Shown: one piece after another, positions 42,577-51,622 of the stretch
How positions within the stretch are numbered: the first letter of the stretch is position 1
Layout: every line of letters starts with the position of its first letter
Source of the DNA: Sneathiella chinensis
GTDB taxonomy: Bacteria > Pseudomonadota > Alphaproteobacteria > Sneathiellales > Sneathiellaceae
Assembly (NCBI RefSeq): GCF_012720115.1
Contig: NZ_VNWN01000008.1
Coordinates: forward strand, 1-64,000
Reading direction: 5' to 3'
Length of the DNA: 64,000 nt
Made by a program: the position numbers and the translations under genes
Notes under the pieces: model-generated
The model's database searches: none
The model's input: only the letters and a program-made list of their open reading frames with translations
What the model was told of the DNA's origin: nothing

Positions 42577-43416
42577 ATGACAGACAATCGAAAACCACTC
42601 GAAAACTGGATCGGCAAAAGCGAAAGCCGCGAAGAAATCATCCATCAACAGGCTCTGGATGGTTTTGCGGCCCTCATGGATCAGGAAGGGCCTGCCCCGG
42701 CAAGTGTTCCCCCCGGCGGCCACTGGTTCTATTTCCTGCCGACAACCCGGCAATCCAACCTTGCCGAGGACGGTCACAGCTACAAGGGCGGGTTCCTGCC
42801 GCCCGTCTCCCTGCCCCGCCGCATGTGGGCGGGAGGCAGGCTCCGCTTTGATACGCCCCTGACGGTTGGGGATTGCGTCACAAAGACATCAACGATCAAG
42901 TCCGTGGCGGAAAAACAGGGCCGCACCGGAAAACTGGTCTTTGTCACCGTGGAACATGCCCTGACCAGTTCTGCCGGTCAGCATATCACCGAAGAACATG
43001 ACATCGTCTATCGGGACGCCGCCCAGCCAGACGCACCGCAGAAGGCCCCGGAACAGGCCCCGACAGACGAACACTGGTCGGAAACCATCACCCCGGACCC
43101 GGTCATGCTGTTTCGCTATTCCGCGCTGACCTATAATGGGCATCGCATTCACTATGACCTGAAATATGTCACCGAGGTAGAGGGATATCCCGGCCTGATC
43201 GTGCATGGCCCGCTGATCGGCACACTGCTGATGAAACTGGCAACCGAACGGATGGGTGGCCGCCCGCTCAAGACCTTCGCGTTTCGGAACGTCAACCCGA
43301 TCTATGATACGGGTCCGTTCATGCTCTGCGGAAAGCAGATCGATGACAATACGGCGGAAATCTGGGCGCGGGGTCCGGCAGGGGAACTGGCCGTCAAGGC
43401 GACCGCCACGTTCTGA
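42577..43416 (+). CDS. MaoC/FAS1-type dehydratase (mesaconyl-C4-CoA or 3-methylfumaryl-CoA hydratase-like)
   Basis: The 279-residue protein has two hot-dog folds. The N-terminal half has GGHWFYFLPTTRQSNLAEDGHSYKGGFLPPVSLPRRMWAGG and the C-terminal half YSALTYNGHRIHYDLKY and VHGPLIGTLLM, with the Asp/His-type hydratase residues (N-x-x-R-I-H). This is the pattern of HTD2-like and mesaconyl-C4-CoA hydratases of 3-hydroxypropionate and itaconate metabolism. It may also complement the acyl-CoA degradation genes elsewhere in the window. No ribosome site is obvious. Confidence 0.82.
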   Translation: MTDNRKPLENWIGKSESREEIIHQQALDGFAALMDQEGPAPASVPPGGHWFYFLPTTRQSNLAEDGHSYKGGFLPPVSLPRRMWAGGRLRFDTPLTVGDCVTKTSTIKSVAEKQGRTGKLVFVTVEHALTSSAGQHITEEHDIVYRDAAQPDAPQKAPEQAPTDEHWSETITPDPVMLFRYSALTYNGHRIHYDLKYVTEVEGYPGLIVHGPLIGTLLMKLATERMGGRPLKTFAFRNVNPIYDTGPFMLCGKQIDDNTAEIWARGPAGELAVKATATF

Positions 43417-43463
43417 TCCTCTGCAGCAAGGTAATCTGCCGAAAGTAGGACAGCAGAAAAGAA

Positions 43464-43485
43464 GGAGAGGCGCAACCGCCTCTCC
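43464..43485 (-). terminator. rho-independent terminator of the copper operon
   Basis: A 9-bp stem (GGAGAGGCG with CGCCTCTCC) around CAAC is followed on the minus strand by TTCTTTTC. It ends the PCuAC gene and also faces the hydratase gene. Confidence 0.82.
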
Positions 43486-43495
43486 CCGTCAGGCA

Positions 43496-44119
43496 TCAGT
43501 TGGAATGCTGCTTCTGCATCTCGCCCTGCCCCATATGTCCCTTATCGGTTCCCATATGCGGCATTGTGCCCCCACCCATGGTACCGTCTTGATTCAACGA
43601 GCCGCCATGGTTCATGGAGCCACCCTGATTCATTGAGCCATGGGGCATGTTTTTCATGGCCCCGGCAGCACGAACCTGTACGGTCACTTGCTTGTCGCCG
43701 GCATGTTCGAAGGTCAGAGTCAGGGGAAATGTCTTGCCTTCCTCCATCGTCTCTTTCAGCCCCATGAACATGACATGCAGTCCGCCCGGCCTCAGGGCGA
43801 CTGTCTGCCCTGCCGGAACCGGGATGCCGTCCTTGACCTCCATCATCTTCATCATGCCGTCTTGCATTTCCACGGTATGAAGTTCGGTTCTGTCCGCAAC
43901 GGGAGACTGCGCCCCGATCAGGCGATCATCCGTCTTGCCGTTGTTAATCAGGGTCACATAAGCCCCGCCAACCTTTGCAGAAGCCGGTCGGGAACGGGCC
44001 CACGCATCCTCTGCTGTCAGTTGGGACGTTTCCCCGGCGGCAAAGGCAGGGGTGTGAAGGCTGGACATCATGGCGACGCCAGCCAGTGCCGATACGGCAA
44101 TCATCTTGACGAAATTCAT
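43496..44119 (-). CDS. PCu(A)C copper chaperone with a His/Met-rich tail
   Basis: The 207-residue periplasmic protein has a signal peptide (to about AFA) and the PCuAC cupredoxin-like domain. Copper ligands are His81, Met92 or Met93, His115 and Met117. After residue 157 comes an added tail of about 50 residues with repeats of GSMNQG, GSMNHG, GSLNQD, then MPHMG and GHMGQ, giving about eight Met and six His. The tail can bind further copper and is not part of the basic domain. It follows a SCO gene by 17 bases. Role: delivery of copper to the Cu-A site of cytochrome oxidase. Confidence 0.93.
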   Translation of the reverse strand: MNFVKMIAVSALAGVAMMSSLHTPAFAAGETSQLTAEDAWARSRPASAKVGGAYVTLINNGKTDDRLIGAQSPVADRTELHTVEMQDGMMKMMEVKDGIPVPAGQTVALRPGGLHVMFMGLKETMEEGKTFPLTLTFEHAGDKQVTVQVRAAGAMKNMPHGSMNQGGSMNHGGSLNQDGTMGGGTMPHMGTDKGHMGQGEMQKQHSN

Positions 44120-44136
44120 CGTTTTCACTTTCTGTT

Positions 44137-44745
44137 TCAAAGTTGTTCTCGAATGACTTTCGCCATTTCCTCGGCGGTGGTGCCATAGGAGAAAACAGTG
44201 GACAGCGAACCATCCCTACCCATCAGGTAGGTAAAGGATGTGTGATCGACCAGATAATATTCCTTGTCTTCGCTGTTTGCTTTCTGACCATAGGCACGAT
44301 ACTGCTTTTTCACCTGTGTGATCTGCTCGGGGGTTCCGGTCAGACCGACAATGGCAGGGTGAAAGGCAGCCACAAATTCACGCACCACATCCACGCTGTC
44401 CCGCTCCGGGTCCACCGTGATAAAGACAGGCGTTACCTGATCCGCGTCCTCTCCCAGAAGGTCCAGGGTCTGGACAAAGGTCTGCATTTCAGTGGGGCAG
44501 ACATCCGGACAGAAGGTATACCCGAAAAAGACCAGCATCATCTTGCCCTGAAAGTCCTTGTCGGTGACAGTTTCACCCTTGTGGTTCACCAGCTCGAACG
44601 GGCCACCGATCTGCGGTGCCCCGGCGATAATACCGGAGCGGGACTTCTGACCCGGCCCCGAAAGAACGCCGGTAAAGACCAACGCGGCGATTGTCAGCCC
44701 GACAATAACAAGCAGGGCAACGGCATATGCAAAAACCTTATTCAT
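44137..44745 (-). CDS. SCO1/SenC family copper-dependent thiol protein
   Basis: The 202-residue membrane-anchored protein has one N-terminal membrane segment and a periplasmic thioredoxin fold with Cys79 and Cys83 (FCPDVCP) and His168 (VDHTSF), the copper ligands of SCO. It assists assembly of the Cu-A centre of cytochrome c oxidase together with PCuAC. It lies between a DUF2946 gene and the PCuAC gene on the same strand. Confidence 0.95.
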   Translation of the reverse strand: MNKVFAYAVALLVIVGLTIAALVFTGVLSGPGQKSRSGIIAGAPQIGGPFELVNHKGETVTDKDFQGKMMLVFFGYTFCPDVCPTEMQTFVQTLDLLGEDADQVTPVFITVDPERDSVDVVREFVAAFHPAIVGLTGTPEQITQVKKQYRAYGQKANSEDKEYYLVDHTSFTYLMGRDGSLSTVFSYGTTAEEMAKVIREQL

Positions 44746-44842
44746 GGTTTCACCTGTTTAAAATTTCCGGCCAGACCGGAAATGGATATGGAAATGACGA
44801 AAGACCGCCTGCGGACAGGCGGGTAATGGGATAGGCAGTCTG

Positions 44843-45304
44843 TCAGAGAACCGGAGGAGCCCGTGTTTCAGGCCAGAACCGGGGCGGCCCTTCCCGCAGG
44901 GAAGGCGGGGAATATGGCCCCTGCAGGGGGCCGCTTGCCACCTCAAAGGGAACCGTTTCTGCAACCCGGGACAGCGCCGCAACCTGAACGGCGCCAAACT
45001 GGCAAACCGGACAATCCGGGCAGGCATCGCACAGCATCCCGGCGCCGGTCTCCGCCGCCGCGTCAGCGTCAGGGGTGACAACCGGCACCTCCATGCGCAC
45101 CACCTTGATACCGCCGCCCGTACAAACCTCAACCAACGCACTGCCGGTATCGGCCATGGCCAGCGAACTATGGGTAACGGGAACCAGAAAATTGAGGAAA
45201 ACGGCAATCAGGGCAAAAAACAGGCGGATCGGCCCGATACGGTTTCCCGTCAACCCGGATCGCGTGTGTCCCTTGTGGAACAGTATTGATCTGATGCCGC
45301 TCAT
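44843..45304 (-). CDS. DUF2946 family membrane-anchored protein
   Basis: The 153-residue protein has one N-terminal hydrophobic helix (LFFALIAVFLNFLVPV) and a periplasmic domain with LVEVCTGGGIKVVRM and CDACPDCPVCQFG, whose Cys group could bind copper. This is the DUF2946 pattern, found next to copper uptake genes. It opens a copper operon with SCO and PCuAC. The start is uncertain, as no ribosome site precedes the ATG used. Confidence 0.75.
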   Translation of the reverse strand: MSGIRSILFHKGHTRSGLTGNRIGPIRLFFALIAVFLNFLVPVTHSSLAMADTGSALVEVCTGGGIKVVRMEVPVVTPDADAAAETGAGMLCDACPDCPVCQFGAVQVAALSRVAETVPFEVASGPLQGPYSPPSLREGPPRFWPETRAPPVL

Positions 45305-45537
45305 GATGGAAAAATAGGCCACTCGCCGGGGCTTCACAAGGCATTTTGCGGCAAAACACCACCTCTGGTCGTTTTCACCTGAATTGCCCTGAAAAATAGG
45401 ATACACTGATAGATCATTCAATTCATATTGCCATGTACGAGAATGATTGACTACAAACAATATGCTGGATAGTGTGTGATCATAATTTAATAAGAAACTG
45501 GCCTTTGGCCTAATATAATTACCAGTCTGACAGATTT

Positions 45538-46488
45538 ATGAGTGTTTTTTTTGCAAAACGGTTCCTGACACTGCTGGCAACCCTTGTGGGTGCGTCAGTG
45601 GTCATCTTTACCGTCATGGAAATCCTGCCGGGCGATCCGGCGCTGGTCATTCTTGGCGTCGATGCGTCCGAGGATGCCATTCAGGCCCTGACAAAAGAGC
45701 TGGGCCTCGACAAATCGGCGGTTGAACGCTATTTCGGCTGGATCTTCGGCCTCCTGCAAGGAGAGCTGGGCAACAGCTATGCCTATAAGGTTCCGGTCTG
45801 GGAACTGGTTGAAGGTGCCCTGAAGATCACCGTCCCGCTGGCGATCATGTCCATGATTCTGAGCGTGACCCTGGCCCTTGTCATCGGATTGTACGCTGCG
45901 GCCAATCACAACAAGACCAGCGACATCACCCTGATGGGGTTCAGCCAGCTTGGGATTTCCGTCCCGAACTTCTGGCTTGCCGTCCTGCTGATCATTTTCT
46001 TTGCGGTCAATTTGCGCTGGCTGCCACCGGGCGGTTTCCCCGGATGGGAAGCCGGTTTCTGGGCCTGCTTCAAGGCGCTTTTGCTGCCGGCCATTGCCCT
46101 TGCAACCGTTCAGGGCGCCATCCTTGCCCGGATCACGCGCTCCTCTGTTCTGGAAGTGTATCGTGAGGATTATGTCAGGACAGCCCGCGCCAAGGGCCTC
46201 AGCCGCCGGGCAACCCTGTGGCTGCATGTTCTTCGGAACGCCATGATCCCGGTTCTGACCGTCATGGGATTGCAATTTGCAAACCTGCTGGCCGGAACCG
46301 TTGTCATCGAGAATGTTTTCCATCTGCCCGGCCTTGGCTCCACGGTCCTGAAAGCCATCAACAACCGCGATACCATCGTAGTGGAAAATGTGGTTCTGAT
46401 GCTGGCAGGTATGGTCGTGGTGACAAACTTTGTCGTTGACCTTCTCTATGCTGTTATCGACCCGCGCCTGAAGGCCCATGATCTATGA
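45538..46488 (+). CDS. dipeptide/oligopeptide-type ABC transporter permease (DppB family)
   Basis: The 316-residue protein has six membrane segments. It begins RFLTLLATLVGASVVIFTVMEILPGDPAL, as in DppB/OppB, and carries the EAA loop DYVRTARAKGLSRRATLWLHVLRNAMIPVL that meets the ATPase. It overlaps the second permease gene by 4 bases. No solute-binding protein gene is found in the window near it. Confidence 0.93.
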   Translation: MSVFFAKRFLTLLATLVGASVVIFTVMEILPGDPALVILGVDASEDAIQALTKELGLDKSAVERYFGWIFGLLQGELGNSYAYKVPVWELVEGALKITVPLAIMSMILSVTLALVIGLYAAANHNKTSDITLMGFSQLGISVPNFWLAVLLIIFFAVNLRWLPPGGFPGWEAGFWACFKALLLPAIALATVQGAILARITRSSVLEVYREDYVRTARAKGLSRRATLWLHVLRNAMIPVLTVMGLQFANLLAGTVVIENVFHLPGLGSTVLKAINNRDTIVVENVVLMLAGMVVVTNFVVDLLYAVIDPRLKAHDL

Positions 46489-47336
46489 GTAATACTGCGT
46501 CGAATTCCTTTATTTCCCGCTGTGCCAAAAGCCGGAGCTTTGTCATTGGCGGAACCATCACCGGGTTTTTGCTGGTCTGTGCCATTGTGTCCCTGTTCTG
46601 GACGCCGGGTACGGTCTATGACATCGTCATCAAGGACCGGTTCCTGACCCCGTCCGCAGATCACCTGCTGGGCACCGACCAGTTCGGCCGGGATGTCCTG
46701 TCCATGCTGATGACCGGCACCCAGAATTCCATCACGGTCGGGATTGTTGCCGTGTCCATCGGTCTGTTTGCCGGCGTTGGCCTTGGCCTTCTTGCCGCTG
46801 CCCGCAAGGGCTGGACCGAAGAATTGATCATGCGGCTCAGCGACTTTTCCTTCGCCTTTCCGGCGATCCTGTCCGCCATCATGATCACGGCCATTCTGGG
46901 GCCGGGGGGCGTGAACTCGATCATTGCCATTGGCATCTATAACATCCCGGTCTTCGCCCGGTTGACACGGGGCTCCGCCAATGCGATCTGGGCCCGTGAA
47001 TATGTCATGGCCGCCCGGGCCTCCGGAAAGAACAAGCTCAGCATCACCCTTGAACATGTGCTTCCGAACATCCTCTCGATCATTATCGTGCAGGCGACCA
47101 TCCAATTCGCCCTCGCCATTCTGGCAGAGGCTGCCCTGTCCTATCTTGGACTGGGAACCCAGCCGCCGCACCCATCCTGGGGCCGCATGCTGAACGAAGC
47201 CCAGACACTTATGTTCCTTCACCCGATGCAGGCTGTCTATCCCGGTGCCGCCATTGCCCTTGCGGTCTTCGGATTGAACCTTCTGGGGGATGGACTGCGG
47301 GATATTCTTGATCCGCGCCTGAGCAGGAAGCGCTAG
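46485..47336 (+). CDS. dipeptide/oligopeptide-type ABC transporter permease (DppC family)
   Basis: The 283-residue protein has six membrane segments, the DppC landmarks LLGTDQFGRDVLSMLMTGTQNS near the N-terminus, and the EAA loop REYVMAARASGKNKLSITLEHVLPN. It forms the second half of the channel. Confidence 0.93.
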   Translation: MSNTASNSFISRCAKSRSFVIGGTITGFLLVCAIVSLFWTPGTVYDIVIKDRFLTPSADHLLGTDQFGRDVLSMLMTGTQNSITVGIVAVSIGLFAGVGLGLLAAARKGWTEELIMRLSDFSFAFPAILSAIMITAILGPGGVNSIIAIGIYNIPVFARLTRGSANAIWAREYVMAARASGKNKLSITLEHVLPNILSIIIVQATIQFALAILAEAALSYLGLGTQPPHPSWGRMLNEAQTLMFLHPMQAVYPGAAIALAVFGLNLLGDGLRDILDPRLSRKR

Positions 47337-47337
47337 A

Positions 47338-48333
47338 ATGACTTTGCTTACCGTAAACAACCTGAACGTAAATCTTCAGACAGCTTCCGGCCCTGCGCGT
47401 GCGGTCCGGGACCTGAACCTGACGCTGGAAAAGGGCCAGACCCTTGGTATCGTCGGGGAAAGCGGCTGCGGCAAATCCATGACGGCACTGGCCCTGATGG
47501 GGCTGCTGCCGGAGAATGCCACAACAGAGGGCAGTATCCTCCTGAACGGGGAAAACCTGCTGGAAAAATCCGAGCGGGAGCTTTGCACCATTCGCGGCAA
47601 CCGCATGGCCATGATCTTTCAGGAACCCATGACGTCCCTGAACCCGGTTCATACGGTGGGCCGTCAGGTTATGGAACCGCTGCGTCTTCATAAACGGCTG
47701 TCAAAGGCCGAGGCTTTCGAGCAGGCCATTCGCCTGCTGGACCGGGTCGGCATTCCCAACCCGGAAGAGCGGATTTACAACTATCCCCACCAGCTTTCCG
47801 GCGGCCAGCGCCAACGGGTGATGATCGCCCTTGCCCTGTCCTGTTCACCGGACATCCTGATCGCGGACGAGCCAACCACTGCGCTTGACGTGACAATCCA
47901 GGATCAGATTCTGGAATTGATCCAGACACTGGTGGCCGAAGAAGGCATGTCGCTGGTTCTCATTTCCCACGACCTTGGCGTCATTGCCGAAAATACGGAA
48001 AAGGTTGTGGTCATGTATGGCGGAACCGTGGTGGAAAGCGGCTCGACCGAGCAGATCTTCTCACAATTGACCCACCCTTATACCCAAGGGTTGTTCGCGG
48101 CCATGCCCAAACTGGGTCTGGGGCGAAAGGGTCGCCTGACGACAATTCCGGGCACTGTTCCCGATCTGGTCAATCTGCCAAAGGGCTGTACCTTCACAGA
48201 CCGGTGCCCGCTGGCCACCGACATCTGCCGGAATACCCCGCCCCCCCGATCAGAGCTTGGCCCCCATCATCAGGTCCTCTGTCATCATCTTGAGCAGGCC
48301 ATCGAGGCACGCTCGCGGGAGCTTTATACATGA
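47338..48333 (+). CDS. dipeptide/oligopeptide-type ABC transporter ATPase (DppD family)
   Basis: The 331-residue ATPase has Walker [17 protein letters not shown], the Q-loop [12 protein letters not shown], signature [15 protein letters not shown] and Walker [12 protein letters not shown], followed by a C-terminal oligopeptide-transporter domain with [12 protein letters not shown] cysteines (often an iron-sulfur site in this group). It starts 2 bases after the permease gene and overlaps the next ATPase gene. Confidence 0.94.
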   Translation: MTLLTVNNLNVNLQTASGPARAVRDLNLTLEKGQTLGIVGESGCGKSMTALALMGLLPENATTEGSILLNGENLLEKSERELCTIRGNRMAMIFQEPMTSLNPVHTVGRQVMEPLRLHKRLSKAEAFEQAIRLLDRVGIPNPEERIYNYPHQLSGGQRQRVMIALALSCSPDILIADEPTTALDVTIQDQILELIQTLVAEEGMSLVLISHDLGVIAENTEKVVVMYGGTVVESGSTEQIFSQLTHPYTQGLFAAMPKLGLGRKGRLTTIPGTVPDLVNLPKGCTFTDRCPLATDICRNTPPPRSELGPHHQVLCHHLEQAIEARSRELYT

Positions 48334-49325
48334 CCAAGACAGTTCTCGAAGTCACCGATCTGGTTCGCCATTATCCGCTGCCGAAAGAAAGCCTGACGGC
48401 ACCGCCGCGCTATGTCTATGCTCTGAACGGGGTCAGCTTCTCCATTGAAGAGGGTAAAAGTTTCGGCATCGTCGGGGAAAGCGGCTGCGGAAAATCCACC
48501 CTGGCCCGCAATGTCATGGCGCTTGAATCAACAGATTCCGGTTCCGTGAAAATCATGGGCAAAGAGGTTGTCGGTCTGTCCTTCAACGAATTACGGCCGC
48601 ACCGTCAGCATTTCCAGATGGTGTTTCAGGACCCTTACGGCTCGCTTGACCCGCACCACACCGTTGGCCGCATCGTCGCCGAACCACTGGCTGCCCTCGG
48701 GCGCCTGTCCCGTCAGGAAAAAGACGAACGGGTGGCCGAGGTTCTGACCTCGGTCGGCTTGAAGGCAACGGATGTCAGCAAGTATCCCCACGAATTTTCC
48801 GGCGGACAGCGGCAGCGTATCGCCATTGCCCGCGCCCTGATCACCCGTCCGTCCCTGATTGTCGCCGATGAACCGGTGTCCGCCCTTGACGTGTCGGTTC
48901 AGGCGCAGGTTCTCAACCTGCTGCGGGACCTGCAGGATGACTTTGGCGTCACCTATATGTTCATCAGTCACGATCTGGCGGTTGTGGAATATCTCTGTGA
49001 CGAGGTTGCCGTGATGTATCTCGGCTCCATCGTGGAAAAGGGCAAGACCGAGGACCTGTTTGCACGGCCGGCGCATCCCTATACCCGCATTCTGCTGGAC
49101 GCGGTTCCGCAGCCGGCGGCGGGCAAGAAACGGGATCGCATCCGCCTCAGCGGCTCCGTCACCGGTCAGACGGAACGAAGGGTCGGGTGCGCCTTCCGCG
49201 ATCGCTGCCCCATGGCAACGGACAAATGTGCCGAAGAAACCCCCGCCCTCCGGCAGGTGGAAGACGGCGGCCATTTTGCCGCCTGTCACTATTCCGAGGA
49301 AATGATCCAGCGCGCCACGGCCTAG
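48330..49325 (+). CDS. dipeptide/oligopeptide-type ABC transporter ATPase (DppF family)
   Basis: The 331-residue protein has Walker [15 protein letters not shown]-loop [12 protein letters not shown], signature [15 protein letters not shown], Walker [13 protein letters not shown], and a C-terminal oligopeptide domain with [12 protein letters not shown]. It pairs with the DppD-like protein. The four genes form a closed operon of permease, permease, ATPase and ATPase, with 4-base overlaps or minimal gaps. Confidence 0.94.
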   Translation: MTKTVLEVTDLVRHYPLPKESLTAPPRYVYALNGVSFSIEEGKSFGIVGESGCGKSTLARNVMALESTDSGSVKIMGKEVVGLSFNELRPHRQHFQMVFQDPYGSLDPHHTVGRIVAEPLAALGRLSRQEKDERVAEVLTSVGLKATDVSKYPHEFSGGQRQRIAIARALITRPSLIVADEPVSALDVSVQAQVLNLLRDLQDDFGVTYMFISHDLAVVEYLCDEVAVMYLGSIVEKGKTEDLFARPAHPYTRILLDAVPQPAAGKKRDRIRLSGSVTGQTERRVGCAFRDRCPMATDKCAEETPALRQVEDGGHFAACHYSEEMIQRATA

Positions 49326-49378
49326 AAACCGAAAGCGCGTGACGACAAGGGGCCGCCGCCCCGATGGCAAGGGCGGCC

Positions 49379-49780
49379 CTAGTCTTCCTGTTTCCTGAAA
49401 TCGAGCGCCGCCGAATTCAGGCAGTATCTCAAGCCCGTCGGTTGCGGGCCATCCGGGAAAACATGCCCAAGATGCGCATCACAGGCATTACAGATCACCT
49501 CTGTCCGTTTCATGAACAGGCTTCGATCCTCGACCTCGCCGACCTTTTCAGGGGCAAGGGGCTGCCAGAAACTGGGCCAGCCTGTCCCGGAATCATACTT
49601 GGTCTCGGACGAGAATAACGGCTCCCCGCAACAGATACAGGCATAGACACCCGCTTCCTTGTTGTCATGATAGACTCCGGTAAAAGCCCGCTCGGTCCCT
49701 TTCTTCCGCGTCACCTTGAATTGTTCCGGCGTCAGTTGCGCCTTCCATTCCGCGTCACTCTTGTTCACTTTTTCCGCCAT
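49379..49780 (-). CDS. msrB: peptide-methionine (R)-S-oxide reductase MsrB
   Basis: The 133-residue enzyme reduces the R form of methionine sulfoxide. The zinc-binding CICCGEPL and [12 protein letters not shown] pairs and the catalytic Cys in [11 protein letters not shown] are present, as is the [12 protein letters not shown] loop. The ATG with AAGGGAC upstream was chosen; an earlier ATG is six codons upstream. It is convergent with the ABC transporter operon and stands alone. Confidence 0.95.
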   Translation of the reverse strand: MAEKVNKSDAEWKAQLTPEQFKVTRKKGTERAFTGVYHDNKEAGVYACICCGEPLFSSETKYDSGTGWPSFWQPLAPEKVGEVEDRSLFMKRTEVICNACDAHLGHVFPDGPQPTGLRYCLNSAALDFRKQED

Positions 49781-49908
49781 TTCAGTCCCTTTCCGCATTC
49801 TTTTTGTCCATAGGGATCATATATAGAATAGTAGTGCGATTGCCATGTCACAATACTTGACCTTGGACGCCAGATAGGAAACACTTATTCCAAAAGGCGG
49901 GAGTTTGA

Positions 49909-50283
49909 ATGAGCGAGGTAGTCAGTTTCGACGAACACGTGTCCGCCCGGTCGGTGCAGAAAGCCAGACCGGGACAAACGCCCCTCCCTGTTTTCTTCGA
50001 CAGAATTGAACTCAGCCAGATTCTTCAGGTCTACGGCCAGATGGTTGCCAAGGCAGAATGGCGTGATTATGCCATTGGGCATGACCGGCATTCCTGTGTC
50101 TTTGCCATCTATCACCGCACCACGGAAAAGCCTGTCTACCGTATTGCGAAAGAGCCGAAACTCGCCAACCGTCAGGGGGCCTTTTCAGTTCTCAGCCAAA
50201 ACGGGCGCATCCTGAAACGGGGGAAAACCCTGTCTCAGGTGCTGAAAGTCTTCGATAAAAAACGGCTTCAATCGATCGACTGA
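49909..50283 (+). CDS. DUF2794 domain-containing protein
   Basis: The 124-residue protein shows the alphaproteobacterial DUF2794 pattern: FFDRIELSQILQVYGQMVAKAEWRDYAIGH, VFAIYHRTTEKPVYRIAKEPKLANRQGAFSVLSQNGRILKRG. It is soluble and has no signal. The role is unknown. GGGAG lies just before the ATG. Confidence 0.9.
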   Translation: MSEVVSFDEHVSARSVQKARPGQTPLPVFFDRIELSQILQVYGQMVAKAEWRDYAIGHDRHSCVFAIYHRTTEKPVYRIAKEPKLANRQGAFSVLSQNGRILKRGKTLSQVLKVFDKKRLQSID

Positions 50284-50294
50284 CGCCCTCGCCC

Positions 50295-51614
50295 TCAGGA
50301 AAGTGCCGCCTGCGTTTGCGCATTCCGCAGCAACGACTGGTCCAGCTTCACCGGTGCCCGGAAGGCCACACGCTGCTCCAACAGCGGCAGCACTTCATCA
50401 AAATGCTTCTTTTTGATCAGGCTGTGGATCCAGACCTGTTCAAACAGGTCCCGCTGGGCGTGACTGCCGCCGATCTTCTGCATTTGGGCACGGGCCGATC
50501 CCAACGCGGACAGGGTGCCGCCATAATCACCCCGCGCATAGGCCACAAAGGCCTCGGTTGCCGGCAGGGCCACTTCCTGCCACGCGATACGGATCAGGGC
50601 GGGTGCCCCTTCCGCCCGGCGCTTCATGCCCTCCATCAGGGTTGCCAGCGCCTCCATCTTGCCGCCTCGCGCCAAGGCGAAGGCATATTGCATATCCAGA
50701 AAAGGCTGGTCATTGACGAAGGTGCGAGCGGCCACATGATCGGCCACATCGGCCCATCGGTCCCCCACATCCACACCGGCCAGTTCCAACCGCCACAGCA
50801 GCGAAATGGCGTTGATCTGGTCCTGACTGAATGTTTTGTCCCGGCCCCACACATGTTTGTCATACAGGGACAGGGCGGCACTGAAATCCTCGCTTTCAAG
50901 ATGGAAAAGCGCAAGATGCCACCAGTTATGGGTATACATGAAGGAATTGCAGTCTTCCCATTCGCCGCTTAAGGCTTCCATCCAGCGAATACCGTCGTCC
51001 AGCCGCCCTTGCGTGATCATCACATGGGCCACCGCATGATGCGCCCAAGGCTCCCGGCGCTGCATGTCCGTCGCCCGGCGCGCCTCTTCCTCGGCTTCGG
51101 AAAGGCGGCTCATCTGCTCAAGGCCGAACGCCCTCATGCCGTGGGCATAGGCCGTATCGCGATGGGCATCCATCACCTGATCGGCCAGCCACAACATGCC
51201 GTCATCATCGCCAAGATTGAAGTAATGGGTCTGGCCGATCTTGGCCGACAGCAGGTCTTGCGGATATTGTTCCGCCAGGGTCCGGTGCAGTTTCAGGGCC
51301 TTTGCAATATCCCCGTCCTGCATGGCCAAAAGGGCACCGACCAGAAGCTGTTCCCGCTCTGTCCCCTGACCGGCGGCGTCCCGCGCCCGTGCAAAATACC
51401 GGCCAGCGATATCCAGCCGGTCCGGTGTTTCGATAAACAGGCCCAGCAACCCGGCCAGCGCCGCCACAACGGCGCAGTCCGGATCATTGTCCGATGCAGG
51501 AAATACAGCCCCAAAGTCCGTTCCATATCCGATCAGGCTTTCTGTAAATCGATCAATGGCATCGATTGTTTCTGCGGATGTGGTTGTTACCCTGTTGCCG
51601 TATAAATCCTGCAT
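50295..51614 (-). CDS. TTC38-like tetratricopeptide repeat protein
   Basis: The 439-residue protein begins DLYGNRVTTTSAETIDAIDRFTESLIGYG, the entry motif of TTC38-like proteins, and continues as pairs of helices with TPR-like repeats (for example AAVIGLxxxxTPDRLDIAGRYFARARD, EPWAHHAVAHVMITQGRLDDGIRWMEAL, CNSFMYTHNWWHLALFHLESEDFSAALSLYDKHV). It has no signal peptide or membrane segment. It should be a protein-contact scaffold. It lies 8 bases after the M81 peptidase gene, so the two are co-translated; the function of the pair is unknown. The second ATG was used because GAGGAC precedes it. Confidence 0.85.
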   Translation of the reverse strand: MQDLYGNRVTTTSAETIDAIDRFTESLIGYGTDFGAVFPASDNDPDCAVVAALAGLLGLFIETPDRLDIAGRYFARARDAAGQGTEREQLLVGALLAMQDGDIAKALKLHRTLAEQYPQDLLSAKIGQTHYFNLGDDDGMLWLADQVMDAHRDTAYAHGMRAFGLEQMSRLSEAEEEARRATDMQRREPWAHHAVAHVMITQGRLDDGIRWMEALSGEWEDCNSFMYTHNWWHLALFHLESEDFSAALSLYDKHVWGRDKTFSQDQINAISLLWRLELAGVDVGDRWADVADHVAARTFVNDQPFLDMQYAFALARGGKMEALATLMEGMKRRAEGAPALIRIAWQEVALPATEAFVAYARGDYGGTLSALGSARAQMQKIGGSHAQRDLFEQVWIHSLIKKKHFDEVLPLLEQRVAFRAPVKLDQSLLRNAQTQAALS

Positions 51615-51622
51615 TCCCGTCC

